A stretch of DNA of 64,000 bases from Syncephalis plumigaleata (lineage: Eukaryota; Zoopagomycota; Zoopagomycetes; Zoopagales; Piptocephalidaceae): contig JAIXMF010000004.1 of NCBI GenBank assembly GCA_025201365.1, positions 1,364,001 to 1,428,000 of the forward strand. The letters run 5' to 3'. A program made the translations under genes and the position numbers. Each line of letters begins with the position of its first letter. Position 1 is the stretch's first letter. Positions 1-12,701 of this stretch are shown piece by piece. Below the pieces are notes generated by a model. The model was not told the DNA's origin. It saw only the letters and a list, made by a program, of their open reading frames with translations, and did not search any database.

Positions 1-92
1 GCTTCTTCTTTCTCTGCTATTACTACTGCTATTACTACTTTCTTGAATTCCCACTTATTGGTGGGCACCTTACCGTAAGCTTCTCATAGAGC

Positions 93-3000
93 ATGACGGT
101 GGTGGACACGCAATTACCCGAGCAAGCGCTGTCTCAGTCCGTCCACACCAATTCTGACATTACTATATCGGCGATATCCGACGTGCAATCTACAACAACA
201 ACAACAACAACAACAACAACACCAGTAACAACAATACAGAAACCAGTCGTCGAGTCTAATAACAAGGATATCAACAACGCTGAGACCGAGCTTGACGCTG
301 AACTATCCATTAACCCCGATATCGCTAATAGTAAAGTAAATCGGTGTCGTCGTCGTACACTGACCGCTTCCTCTAGTTGTACTATTCGTAGTCCACTTAG
401 TCAAGGCTACACATTTACCCAGCTAACGGAAGAGGAAGAAGAGGGAGAGGAGAAGGACGACAAGAATTGTACAAAAGAGAATAATCAAGGAGTAGAAGAG
501 GCGAGGTTTGACAGGCCTGATCATTCGCTAAGACGAAGCAACACTCATTCCTCGGACGGGTTGGCCACGGAGAATAACGTCGTATCTTACACATCGCGCT
601 ATAGCATTCAATCAAGTCGGTCGGCTGGTCGACGGGCAAGCTACGCATCTTCACGCACTTACAGCTTGCGTGATTCTTGGCGTACCTCCTGGACAAGCTA
701 CACTTCAGGATTAGCACTTGATCATAAGGACGGTACCACTGCTGCTGCCACCCATCAATCTGGTACAACCGATACACCATTAAGTCCAGCGGCTCGTGAA
801 TTATTAGCGACATTTACACCGATACGCGAATTGGATCTCACTATGAGTATGGAGAAGGAATTGCCCGTACGTAAACCTGCTGTATCCGAAGCGTTACGTC
901 GTCTTAATTCCGGAGGTGACTGGAGCGACGACGATGAAGCAGATCTTCTTAAGCGCGCCTCTTCCGCGCCAGGTACACCCATGGACAACTCGGGTCTAGT
1001 CGATGAGATTCGACGAACTGGCCTGCCCACCGAGTCTGATGCGGCCAAGTATCGTGCGACGCAACGTGCTGCTCCACCTTCGCACAAGGTCGACTTTCCC
1101 ATGCCGGCATCTCCCGCCTCGTCGTCGTCGGGACATCGTTCAAGAACCGATTCGATGGATTCTGTTTCATCCTGGCAACAGCATCGACCGCCTACACCGA
1201 CATTCCGACCACCATCCGTTATGCCTACACTAGAGAATGCCGACACGGCCAGTGTTTACGTGCCAGACCACGATGTGCCGTCTGGACTTCGAGGAGAGGA
1301 TAACAGCGACTTGGATACGAAGAGTGTATTCGATGATCGACAAAAAATTGCCTATGTCGGGTTGTGCTATCTCATTTTAGCCGAGCGATACACGGGCAGA
1401 TCAGCCGCTGGACAAGAGAAGAAGGCGGGCTGGGCTAGTGCAATGAACTTTTCCCGACAAATGCTTCGTAAACTTTATCAACACATGGGACTATCACCAG
1501 AAGGTATGTATATATGTACAAGCAGTAGCATTTTATTTACTAATCCAGTGAATATTAGAGCAAAAAATGGTAGAGAATATGAGTGGACATGGTGTATTAC
1601 CGAGTGATGTAGCAAGGACATTAATTATTGAATGTAAAGAAGTAACCTTACCAGCCATGGAGGCATGTGAAGCACCTATCATGAATAATAGTGAAGTGGA
1701 TACACTCTCTAATAGCAACAATAGCAGCAACAATGATGATGATGATGGTGATGATACTGGATCAATAATATCCGCAACAACACCTACTGTTCCATCTACA
1801 CCGCTAAAACGAAGCGAGTCAATATCGTCGACTACATCATCATCACTTAAAACGAAAACACATCATGCTACACAATCCGTAGCGAGTGATGTTACCACTG
1901 CTACTACCACTACTGTAGCTCAAACTATCTCTATGGATGTGCGCTGGACAATTGTTGCCGATTTATTCCTACTGATCATTTCAGAGTCTCAATACGATGC
2001 GCGTGCACGTCTTTTATTGAAGGATATCACAAAGATACTCGAGTTGGATTGGAATGAATTCGTACAATTGGAACGACGTGTAGCCGAACAGTTGCGTATC
2101 AACGATGAAGTGGCCGAGACGATGAAGCACGAGATACGCGATTCCGAGGCACGTAACCGCGAGGGACGTGGTCGTCGTTGGGCCTTGCTCGGTCTCGCTA
2201 CACTTGGTGGCGGTTTAATGCTTGGACTATCCGCTGGTCTGTTGGCACCAGTCATTGGAGCGGGACTTGCTGCCGGCTTCTCCGGTATAGGTGTCGCGGG
2301 TACAGGAGCATTCCTGGCACATACCGGCGGTGTAGCTCTTATTACCACGGGCGGTGTATTGACGGGTGGAGGACTTGCGGGCAAGAAGATGTTCAAGCGA
2401 ACTCGTGGTATTCAAGTGTTCCAATTTCATCCGCTGCTGGATCAGAAGCGTGTCAATGTCATTCTATGCATTAGCGGATGGCTCACCTGCGAAGAAGACG
2501 TCTGGCTACCATTCAGCGTACTAGATCCCGGTATCGGCGATCAGTTCTGTCTTTGCTGGGAGCCTAAACTGCTCTACGAGCTTGGCAGTGTACTCAAGAT
2601 CCTCGCCGGTGAAGTGCTCAGTCAAGCGGTGCAAACGGCCCTGGCTCATACGGTACTTGCTACACTGATGGCCGGTCTAGCCTGGCCATTGGCCCTCACT
2701 AAACTTGGCTACCTCGTGGACAATCCATGGTCAATCGGTCTAGATCGAGCACGTAAGGCTGGTCTAATCCTAGCCGACACATTACTGCATCGTAATCAAG
2801 GATTCCGTCCTGTTACCTTGTTTGGCTACTCGTTGGGCGCACGCGTCATCTTTTACTGTCTAGTCGAGCTGGCACGTATGCACGCCTTCGGTATCGTCGA
2901 GGATGTCTTCTTGTTTGGCACGCCCATTACAGCGCCACGTGAAGTATGGGACGATGCCACTAGTGTGGTGTCAGGACGTTTCGTCAATGGCTACCATCAA

Positions 3001-3546
3001 AAGGACTGGGTTCTCGGTTTCTTGTATCGCGTGGGTGCACGCCATCCAGTGGCCGGTCTAAGCGCGATAGAAGGTATACGCGGCCTAGAGAATATCGATG
3101 TCACGAATGATGTACGTGGCCATTTGGGTTATCGCGTGGCAGTGCCACGTCTACTAAAGAAGATGGGCATCCCGGTGACGGCCGAGGAATTCCAAGAACC
3201 GGAGACGGAGGAGGAACGCGAGGAACGTGAAGCTGCCGAACGTCTCGAGGTAGCGCGTAAACGACAGAGTGAACTGATGAACAATGAACTGCAACAAGCC
3301 ATGGCCGAACTACTTGCCTCTGGCTGTAAAGTGCGTGAGATTAAGAGTACACTACCGGTATTGGGAGTGGCCGAAGAAGAGAATGAAGAAGAGGAGACAA
3401 AGTCGGATAATGACGACGAGAAAGCAGACAGGAACTCGGTAAAGTCGGAAACTATCGGTAAACATGGTATAATGGATAGAAAATCGATCGATGGTGTTGC
3501 TCAAGATGACACAGTTACTATTAGGCCTCATACTGCATTAGCGTAA
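93..3546 (+). CDS. DUF726/TMCO4-family alpha/beta-hydrolase-fold membrane protein
   Basis: Two exons, 93..1503 and 1559..3546, joined in phase 1 across a 55-nt intron (gtatgt...tactaat...ttag), give 1132 aa. Residues 1-440 are Ser/Thr-rich and likely disordered, with a poly-Thr run near residue 35. The C-terminal half carries the DUF726 signature: a Gly/Ala-rich hydrophobic hairpin (around GLMLGLSAGLLAPVIGAGLA) that could insert in a membrane, then a lipase-like nucleophile elbow GYSLGARVIFYCLVEL and the following strand VFLFGTPI. Human TMCO4 and the yeast AP-1-associated protein Mil1 (Yfl034w) belong to this family; enzymatic activity is unproven. An acidic, charged coiled tail (EEEREEREAAERLEVARK) ends the protein. 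The ATG at 93 is the first in the open frame. There is no frame break. Family assignment is firm; a role at Golgi/endosome membranes is inference from the yeast relative. Confidence 0.88.
192..222 (+). repeat. (ACA)n microsatellite
   Basis: About ten ACA units inside the DUF726 gene encode a poly-Thr run in its disordered N-terminus. Confidence 0.9.
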
Positions 3547-3805
3547 ATGATGGATCTTTCTTCTGCACACCTATTTGAATGTAATGAATGCAGCATGACG
3601 AGTAATTATAATATTGTATATCGTAATAAATAGAATACTGCTATTAAGAAGGGAAACGAATAGATGTGCCCCTATTGTCATTTGTTGTTATATTATCTTG
3701 AATACAAAGTTAGCTAATGCTCAACTATTAATTAATTCGCTATACATTTACATGATTATAATCAGTATTGGATGCTTTATTCCAATAATAGATGATTCTC
3801 ATTGA

Positions 3806-4898
3806 TTATTGAGTGAATCCCTTGGGGACTACACCAGTGGGATTGCCTTCTGGTGTGACATAGGCAGCGTGTAGACCACCGTCCACCATAAAGTCAGTAC
3901 CGGTAACGTAGGACGAGTCATCAGACGCCAAGAAAAGAGCAGCCTTTGCTTGTTCAATAGCCTCGCCTATGATCACCACTATTAGCATTGTTATTATTGC
4001 TATTACACGCTTATACTTACCAAATCGACCCATTGGCAAATGGACAAGACGACGTTGACGCTTCTCTTCCGTGTTCAAAAAGTCCATAAGAAGTGGTGTA
4101 TACAATGGACCTGGACACAAGGCATTGACACGAATGTTTTCACGAGCATGTACCATGGCAAGTTCACGACTCATGGCTAGTACAGCACCCTTTGATGCCG
4201 TGTAGGCCAATTGTGGAGTGGCAGCACCCATGACAGCCACGAAACTGGCCGTGTTAATAATGGAACCACCACCTGATTTACGCATTGCTTCAATGGCATA
4301 TTTACAACCCCACCACACACCCTTGACATTGATGGTCATTGTTAGATCCCTGCCATTATCATTAGTATATGCATTTACGTATTTACTTATGTACATGTAT
4401 TACTTACCAAATGGATTCATCGGTGTTAAGCGCATTATCATCTTTAGGATGCATAATACCCGCATTATTGAACATGATATCCAATTTGCCTAGTTTAAAT
4501 ATAGCATATAAATGTGTTATACCAATAATAGTACTAATAGTGTAGATAGTTGCTTACCGAATTTCTGTACAGCTGTATCGACCAATGCCTTAATGTCGGC
4601 TTCCTTGCTACATCGGCGTGTACTGCCACTGCATTATCGGAAGTACCAACCTCTTGGGCAATACGTGCCACAGCCTTTTGAGCTGCTTCCAAATTAATGT
4701 CGGCACAAACTACTTGAGCACCCTCACTGGCGAACAATACGGCCGACTGGAAACCAATGCCACTATCATGGATATATAGATATATAGATATAGATATGCA
4801 AGGTAATTGATAACTTGTTATAAAGAGGGAAACGAGCAAGCCATTTACCTGCCAGCACCAGTAATAATGGCAACTTTGTTAGCAAGACGGCCAGGCAT
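3806..4898 (-). CDS. short-chain dehydrogenase/reductase (SDR)
   Basis: Five exons on the minus strand: 4898..4849, 4762..4558, 4489..4408, 4349..4021 and 3966..3806. The protein is about 275 aa, the usual classical-SDR length. It shows the Rossmann cofactor motif TGAGSGIG split by intron 1, the NNAG motif (FNNAGIM), the catalytic Ser region SIINTASF, the YxxxK pair (YTASKGA) and the C-terminal YVTGTDFMVDGG. The Asp in CADIN after beta-2 suggests NAD(H) preference. Substrate cannot be told. In exon 2, near 4604, one base is missing between HADVA and the expected continuation (ADIKALVDTAVQKF); adding one G restores an exact multiple of three for the whole CDS (828 nt), so I treat it as an assembly deletion. 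The gene lies tail-to-tail with the DUF726 gene. Confidence 0.9.
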
Positions 4899-5082
4899 AA
4901 TGGTAAAGCGACGAGTGAGTAATCAACAAGCAAGTAAGCAAGCAAAGGCAGGAGCGGAGGCGGAAGCAGAAAAGAAAAAGTAAGGCATTATCCCAAATGA
5001 ATGCATGTGTATTTATTGATTAATTGGGTTGATGTTGCCACGTCAGCAAATGAATGACATGCATATTCGTACAACAACTACT

Positions 5083-7769
5083 TCATTTATTGGCAAGTCG
5101 TCGTGCTACTAACAAACGTGTTGCCAATGTAGCAATCATGGCAAGATCCCACGATGCGTATTTACCCCAAATATCCTTGTTCTTCCTATTGTAATGAGTA
5201 AAGCGCATATTGATTATTAGATTGATTCTATTCAATGAATATGCTCATAGATTTACCATTCTATTGATGGATAACACGGACTAGATAAACCATGAAGGAT
5301 AAATGCAATAGCACGACCTAATAGTGTCATTAATAATAGCATTAGTGTGTCATTTAATAGATAGATAACATTGCATGTATTACCCGATGTTATATCTGGA
5401 TAATGATCCAGGAATACATGTAAATCAGCACTAATACTATATATCGAACAGGTTAACTAATCAGAATACAAATAGTTATGTAATACTTGCGCTGTTTCTA
5501 ATTCATCTATGCTTGTACTACTTGTACTACTAGACTCTATTGATGTTGATGACGTATCTAGTGATGCTCTATACGTGAACATATTTGCTGATGTTGTCGT
5601 TGATTGATCAGTGTACTGCTTATAAAGTCATTTGTATCACTGCTACCATTAGTGGCAGTGTTATCATTGATATCTGAGTAGTTAACTAGCTTGTACATCT
5701 ATTGATTATTAATGATGCTTGTTAGTTGATATGAATGCTTGTTAGTATCGACTTACTTGTTCCACTGCATCTAGACGATAACATTCTAATTGACATAGTG
5801 TATCCATCAAGTAGGATTGCAGTTGATCCAGTATACGGTCTAGCATTTCCTCCTTCTTGTCTTGATCTGTTTGTGTTTCAATGGTGGATAGATTTACTTG
5901 TAAAAGTAGTGCCTCGTCAGAAAACTCGACACGTAGTTCATTTTGACGCTTCAACTGTTCTAGCTCGCTTTGTACAACAAGCGGGCTTTTATCGAGTAAT
6001 TCGCATGCCTAATGGTACATCATAGTCAGTTCAAGAAGACAAGACAATAAATGATGAGTGGACATCAAGCACAAGCAGATTAGCTACCTTAACCATCGAG
6101 AACAGACAGGATCTACGATTTAATCGACTACTACGTAATAGAGCATCGACAACCGGGTATTTATCGGCTAGTTCGTGTGGATCCATACGTGTAAAGTGTA
6201 CCTTGCCCGTGTTAAATACCGCTAATAGTATAGTTAGCATTGCTATCGAGTATGCCATCTATTTGCTTACGTGATATAATATGAATAAGACGTGATGAGT
6301 GACAGGTCATCAGGTAGAGTATGAGTTGCAATGTATAGCGTGTCATATTCAATTCCTTCTCTAGAACATCCCATGATAGTAGTAGCATGGATACTCCCTC
6401 AATGGTGCATTGTTTCACAATAGCATTGTCCTTTTTAGTAGTAAAGAATAAATAGCTGAATAGTCGACGTAGTGCCCATGACTCGGTACTATCGCGGTAA
6501 GCGTAGCTTTTACGTTGTTGATATCTCACTTTATCAAGGAATGTATGAACAAATGCCGGTCGACCATCCTTGCCCACTTGATGAATATCCTAGATGGTGC
6601 ATTAGCCTACGTTACTATGTCCTATTAATACGTGTTACTCTACTTACACATAAATAGTGTTCCATACTGGCGGGCATATCATAATAGATGATACCACGTA
6701 GTCTAATGGAGGGAACTGCCGATTGTCTAGTGAAACTCGTTACCAATACGCGGTATTGACCTGATATCCATTGATTCTCTACTAGTGCCAATTCCTCCAT
6801 AGTCATACCACGACTAATACTCGTAGCAGTAATGGATGCCTTACGTAGATGTGATATCAAATACTCTACTTGATACTGATGGATCATATGTAAGTAGCAT
6901 TGAATGAGTCATAGGGTATACAAGACTTACCTCATGTATGACATAGACAACAATACCATCTGTATATTGAATATCTGGTCGTTGTAGTATATCCACTAAT
7001 GCTGCATCTCTTTTACTATTATTAGTATTGACTAGTTGTACAACAATGGATTGTTACCTACTTGAATGGTGCATTACACGATGTTAGTTGTAGATTGCGT
7101 CTTATCTTCAACGATGATGTCGCAGCATTTGTTATGGTAATCGGTGTCCATTCATCAAGTATATATGATATGCTGGTGTGTACTTTAGTAGACCATGCAT
7201 TGCCTGTTGCCAATATACCGCAAGATGTCTTTAATGTTGATATTACTTGTTTCAAACGAATAGATGCTAATCTATCAAATAATTAGTAAATATATTTCCT
7301 TCTCTTCTCTCTCTATAACAAATCAATAAGGACTTACTGAAATCGATCCGAGTAAGGTGATAATTGCTGACTACTCTGAATGCATATAAATTGTACGGTT
7401 GGCATACGTGGATTACGTAAGATATTTGCAAATGAATGACTAATAAATCGTTCAGTAGTAATGTATAATATGTCAAGTTCACCAGAGAGTAAACGAGTTA
7501 TGATCGAGCTATACGCATTCTAATTGATACTAGATGAGTTATATATTGCTTACATATATATATATATATAAAATTACTTACCGCAGGAAGATAGCCATGA
7601 AGACATGCACCATGCACCATTGATGGCAAAGTGTCTAAATGCTGACAATGTAAACAACTTTCTGGTATAATGACCAATGATATCGATTTAGCCGGTAGAG
7701 CAGAATGAATACTTGCTACTAATTCATAATCGGTAGGATTACAATCTATCTACATCATTAGTATCAATC

Positions 7770-7801
<32 letters not shown>

Positions 7802-9082
7802 ATGTTTGTATGTTGATATCAAACTAATTACCATCATCATTTAGTAATAATACATTCTCTCCATTAAATAATCGTTGTAATCGATCTATACGCTCTGATA
7901 CATTTCATCTTAGTGTCTACTCATTATTACTGTATCAAATTACCTTTACTTAGGGTTACTGATTTGTCTGGCCATAGTATACTAATGACTCGGTCGATAT
8001 CAATATTGTACGTGTTATCAATGCTCACTTGTACAATTCTATATCCTATTGTTATTCAGATGGATATAAAGTGTACTAATTACTTACGTAGATTGATCAT
8101 CATGTATTGGTGATGCAACACAACGCTTTTCTAACCATGAAGCATCTATACTGTTTGTTTCTTTACTTGATGTCATCTTGTTTGATACTGTATCGAATGA
8201 TATATCAAAGCTATTATCATCGACAATGGAGACTTGATATAATTCCTCGAGATGAGCACTATTTGTAGAGGCTAATTCCCGTTTACTAATAACACCACTT
8301 GTTCTATTCATTCTTCATTACTATGACATGCTATGTATACAATGATGATTGCTACTACTTGCCTTCTAAACGATCTACTTGTACGCTTCTGTCCACGCTG
8401 TCCTAGTTTAAGACGAACAAAGTTGTCGCTTACTGTTTTCACTAATTCTATAATATTAATCATTACTATATATATATATCAGTCATTGCAATAGTCACCT
8501 TTATTTGTAGATGAACTAGCTACAGATCGAGTACGCTTCGGTGGAGTAGATACGTCGAGTGGATCTGATGTCATTTGTCGCTTAGTCTTTTTAGTTGTTC
8601 TCGATGAATCAGTTGACTTGGCAGGAGCCACTGCAATAACACATAATGATTTAGTATATATATATATATAATATACGATAGAGATGACTAACATTTATGT
8701 CGTCGATGCTGTCGTTTCTGAGTGGGTCGTTTACTCCATTTTGTATTCTATTGTCAATAATAATGTGATTCATAAATATTATATTGCACTTTACATAAAT
8801 ACTAACACATACCTCGTATAGCTTTGCTTCATGTTCATTATCGAATCTATGTTATTGCTCTTACTACTATTGTCATAGTCGTCCTCTTCCTCATTGTCAC
8901 TAAACATTGCACCGAGTGCATCAAGGGATACATTCACTGTGCCTGTAAGCTGTTTAGTTCCAGTGACACGACTTGAACCAAGTAATAACGGCGTATCAAT
9001 ACTATACATACAATATTCAGTGTCAATATTCAATATACTAACAAGATATGCGGTAGACTCACGTAGAAGTATTCAGTGACAT
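5083..9082 (-). CDS. RECQL4: RecQ4-like protein with eroded helicase motifs (predicted pseudo-helicase)
   Basis: About 20 short exons read as one gene of roughly 1000 aa. The N-terminal third is charged, with an FVRLKL-type basic stretch as in Sld2/RecQ4 N-termini. The middle follows the RecQ4 helicase core segment by segment, but key residues are gone: Walker A reads LLLNDDDCNPT with no GKS/T; the DEAH box reads FICIQSSQQLSPYS where RecQ4 has FACIDEAHCLSQWS; motif V is VLVTSFTRQSAVPSIR; motif VI is IHQVGKDG in place of VGRAGRDG. The C-terminus keeps the family's ITSGRAIAFILHGLSSPCYP block and ends LLVARRLANK. One donor (5490-5489) is GC rather than GT. One missing base near 5625 (TTT run) is needed for the frame. 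The start ATG at 9082 is 127 bp from a divergent gene. RecQ4 fold is clear; loss of catalysis is inferred from motifs; a DNA-replication-initiation role is inferred from Sld2/RECQL4. Confidence 0.82.
7553..7570. repeat. (TA)n microsatellite in an intron
   Basis: Simple TA run inside an intron of the RecQ4-like gene, just after a donor site. Confidence 0.8.
7770..7792. repeat. (TA)n microsatellite in an intron
   Basis: TA dinucleotide run in the intron that follows the degenerate Walker A exon of the RecQ4-like gene. Confidence 0.8.
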
Positions 9083-9209
9083 ATTGTTGTTGTTGTTTAA
9101 AAGGATAAAGGCAATAAAAAAGAAAGTGTCGTGTATTTTTCGTGCCTTCTTTTGATTCTACCATCTATTATATTTCACTCATCTATTTCTTGTTGATTAG
9201 TATTACACA

Positions 9210-10262
9210 ATGACTTCAACTCGTCCAGGACGTAATGCTCACTTGCGTCATTTAGCTGCAGATACTGATCGTGTACGTGGTACACTACAACAGCCTGTCT
9301 ATCGATGGTAAGTGTAATCTACAGTGATTACATGTTACTGATATCTGTATTGTTATCTTAGGGAACTTCAGTGGACTTATCCAGAAGCAGATAAGCGTCA
9401 ACACTTGCGTGTTCGTCGTTGGGTTAAGAGTAAGTATTTTGTATTAGTCATATATGTATTTACTGTTAACTAATAGTAATTATTAGCGGAACAACTGGCC
9501 GAAATTGAACCTGATCGTGAGGAGACACCTGCTCAAATGACACCACGCGATGTAAGTTGTTGATTATGAGGGTTGAGCATGAGCTATATGTATTAACACG
9601 CTCTATAATACTAGTCGAGTGTAAATACACCTATCAATGTGAATCTATTGCCTACAAACAGTGCCACACCTACATCGAGTGTACCCACCACACCTATGCC
9701 ACCCAATACTAATGCAATGGACATTGATAGTCCAGCACCGGCACCTGTAGCAGCTGCAACAGAAGCAGTAATAGCAGCAGAAGCAACATCAATAGCAGAA
9801 GAAACATCAGTAGCGGAAGTAGTAGAAGCTGAGACTCCTTCAGAAGTAGTAATTGATACAAATGTACACAAAGATGTGCCTACTACCACCACTGATACAG
9901 TCATGGATGCATCTGCTGATGTTGTAACGGATACTGCACCTGTAGATAATGTTGAACATACTACAGATAATGCAGTAGATATCTCAGTTGATAATACGAT
10001 AAATGATGATGTCACTATGGCAATCTCGACTGATACAACTAATGCATTGAATATTACAAATACAGTAGATGTTGCTAATGCGTCTCCTTTGGTTCAGCCC
10101 TCATCTACTGCACCTGCTATTGATACTATACCTGCTATTGATACTACACCTGCTATTGATAATGCAATCATCTCAAATAATGTAGCAGTTGCTGACAATA
10201 GTGCAGTCGTTGATCATTCCACGGTGAATGTGCCATCTACATCAACTGATGTTCATCCATGA
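9210..10262 (+). CDS. small protein with BCL7-like N-terminus and Thr/Ala/Asp-rich tail
   Basis: Exons 9210..9307, 9362..9429, 9487..9551 and 9615..10262 splice in frame to 292 aa. Residues 1-65 are basic and Trp-rich (YRWELQWTYPEADKRQ, then LRVRRWVKTEQ), and the spacing of W-E-x-x-W and R-x-W-V recalls the conserved N-terminus of BCL7 proteins, which are SWI/SNF (BAF) subunits. The rest is low-complexity acidic Ala/Thr/Val/Asp sequence with short repeats (PAIDTIPAIDTTPAID). The start ATG is the first after a 127-bp region shared with the divergent RecQ4-like gene. The BCL7 suggestion rests on a weak motif match only and could be wrong; a small nuclear protein of unknown function is the safe reading. 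Confidence 0.6.
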
Positions 10263-10606
10263 TTAGAATAAAATGAGTGTTTGTAATATACTACTTTCAT
10301 ATCATTGTAATGGTTAAGTTGGTAGACTCTTCTTTACTATAACTAGCATCATCCTCTGTTACTGTAGTGTTCATTCTAATGGAATTGTAAATTAGAGTTG
10401 CTTTATTGTAGTATGCTGATTATTTGGTGGATTATCCTGTTACAATCCAATTGGGACAAGTCCAACTGGATTATTCAAGATATATCTGTGTAGTAGTTAC
10501 AGTAGTGGTAATGGCCATAGTAATAATAGTAATGCACGTCAGCCGGATCGCATATGTAGTGTGTAAGGATAGATGATAGGGTTATGATGACTACTTCATC
10601 ATCCTA
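10263..10606. other. convergent 3' intergenic region
   Basis: This is 344 bp between two converging genes. It is AT-rich and must hold both polyadenylation regions. I see no ORF, RNA gene or repeat in it. Confidence 0.6.
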
Positions 10607-11863
10607 CTAATATCCCTCGTCAAACAACACTAACCTTGGGTAAGAGCCAAGTACAATCACTTCTGTTGAGAATTCTCGTAAATTATCTAGTGCACGTTCT
10701 ACGGCAGTATCCACACTAGGTGCACCCTCGAAATCAATATACATATCATAGGACCATAGAGTGTGCGCTTGTTGAATGGAGCGGGTTTGCGGACGTGATT
10801 CAATCTTGTACACGCTAGTGAATAAATACATAAATAAGTAATTGATTAGTATGATGCACACAAGTGTAATGGCTAGTATAGCCGCTTACTTACTTGATAT
10901 TTCTAGTGGCAAAACAGCCTAATACACGATGCAATGCTCCGGGACGATTCTGAGTGCGTAGTCCCACACTCGTCTTTGGTTCTTGGTGTCGTTCCACTGG
11001 TGGCACCTTATCCGCACGGCCAATAAGCCAGAAACGCGTGAAGGCTGATTCTGAATGTGTTTCATACGCATTTGCAACTCTCGTTCAGGATTTGTATCCA
11101 CTTTTACCGGTACAAGACCGTAAATACTCGCTGCCGTATGACCTGCCACGCAAATACTAGTCACGACATTATAGAGAAGTTAGACGATAACAAAAAATAG
11201 AAGGATAGATCATTGCTTACAGACTGGGATCCTGAGCATCGTGTACCCATTCAGCGGCGGCACCCGTACTCGAGGCCATTACGCGTTGACAGCCCGTGTT
11301 CTGCTTGGCCTGCCAGAAGGGCAGTACAGCATCTAGAAAGGCATCGCATTGACGAAGTACATGCTCGTGACTAATCACCTGACGTGCCTTGGATGTGGTG
11401 GCTCCGGGCAATCCGAGCAATTGATGCGGTTCATGATAGATGAATTCCGCGGCAATGGATAGCGCAGGCTTACAACGCGTATTAAGCAGTAGGGTTAACA
11501 CTTCATGTAACGTGCCTGAATGTGAGTTTTCAATCGGTGTGATAGCTTGATCGATATCACCCGTGCTTATGGCGGCCAATAACTAGAGCGTGCAAATAAC
11601 GCGTTTACGAGTAAATAGACGTGATGCAATGCGACATGTACGTATACACCTTCTCCTTCCCTTCCACTTACTTCTACGTCGGTGGGATATGCCACGGTAA
11701 CGAGTTCCTTGCTTTTAAACGCGGCATAACCACTGAATAGAGCGCGTACAGCAGCCTCAGAGTAGGAACCGACAATACCCTTTATGTATTTGTTAGTGAT
11801 TACCAACCTCATAACTTGTTCCCAGTTACTTACGGTAAAGCCAATACGAACAGTAGTTGACAT
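10607..11863 (-). CDS. PHA2: prephenate dehydratase
   Basis: Five exons: 11863..11834, 11779..11672, 11582..11221, 11156..10894 and 10814..10607, about 323 aa. It converts prephenate to phenylpyruvate in phenylalanine synthesis. The catalytic domain shows GIVGSYSEAAVRALF at its start, the substrate loop ITPIENSHSGTLHEVLTLL, then a Thr/Ser-rich segment MASSTGAAAEWV. A C-terminal ACT domain follows (LRTQNRPGALHRVLGCFATR and NVYKIESRP), the Phe-binding ESRP motif being intact, so feedback inhibition by phenylalanine is expected. Near 11043 one base is missing (TTT read as TT) between QNQP and FTRFWLIG; with it the exons sum to 972 nt. An in-frame ATG 12 nt upstream (11875) is an alternative start. 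Confidence 0.92.
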
Positions 11864-12701
11864 GGTAGTGAGCATAGAAGGAGATGACGTTTGCTACGAT
11901 ATGTGGAATGAAATAGTAATTTCCTCATTCTATACTTTAATTGGTGTAGTACAACAGGTACATCATCTAGCCAATCATTTCTCGCATTAATGAATAGCAT
12001 TCCATTTAGATAGATTCGTGATATGAAGAGAACAGTAATAAGCTGGCATGTAGCAACAATAATAATCATTGAATATGTTGATGCTTAGGCTAGCTATTGA
12101 ATGAAACCAACTCATACATTATACTGTATATACTTGACAAACATTTATGTAAATTACTGTATGTATGTCATCAAATACTCGACTATTACAGTAGAATTGC
12201 ATGACATGAATACACATTTATTCTACTTGTAGCATGGACTATTATCATACTATACTTGCATGTTATTCATTTATCATGTGTACAAGCAGATGGATACACA
12301 TGCCAATATTATCCATTCACATTAATGTTCATGTTCATGCTCTTGTCCACATGGCATAAAGCATGAATGACTTGTATGATCAGCATCTCCATTGATTTAC
12401 CAACCCGGCACTGTCAATGCTTACAGCCGGATTAACTCCTTTGTTTACGCGGTAGCTGTCATAATAAACAAACAAACAAATAAATAAATAAAACTTTTTC
12501 GAGGCAAAGGAGACAAATGATTGGTAGTTCGATTAATGTCGAATTAGGTGTGAATCATATATTAGATATAGCTGCTGCCTACCTGTTGTACATACCTTTT
12601 CCCCACTCTAGTTTTTCCTTCATCTGCTTTATTTCGTTGTTCATTTTTTGTTTATTAGGAATACACGTCGCTGTTTAGCGGCCGATAACACTCCGTTCAC
12701 C
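11864..12701. other. intergenic region, divergent promoters
   Basis: About 840 bp separates the prephenate dehydratase gene from the next gene on the plus strand. Contains an AAAC/AAAT short repeat (about 12467-12491). Minus-strand open frames here lack any recognisable protein character. I see no RNA gene. Confidence 0.5.

Noticed and set aside
7770-9082. Degenerate helicase motifs explained by frameshift errors
   Set aside because: The altered motifs are in frame with flanking conserved residues, and the other frames do not contain GKS/T or DEAH.
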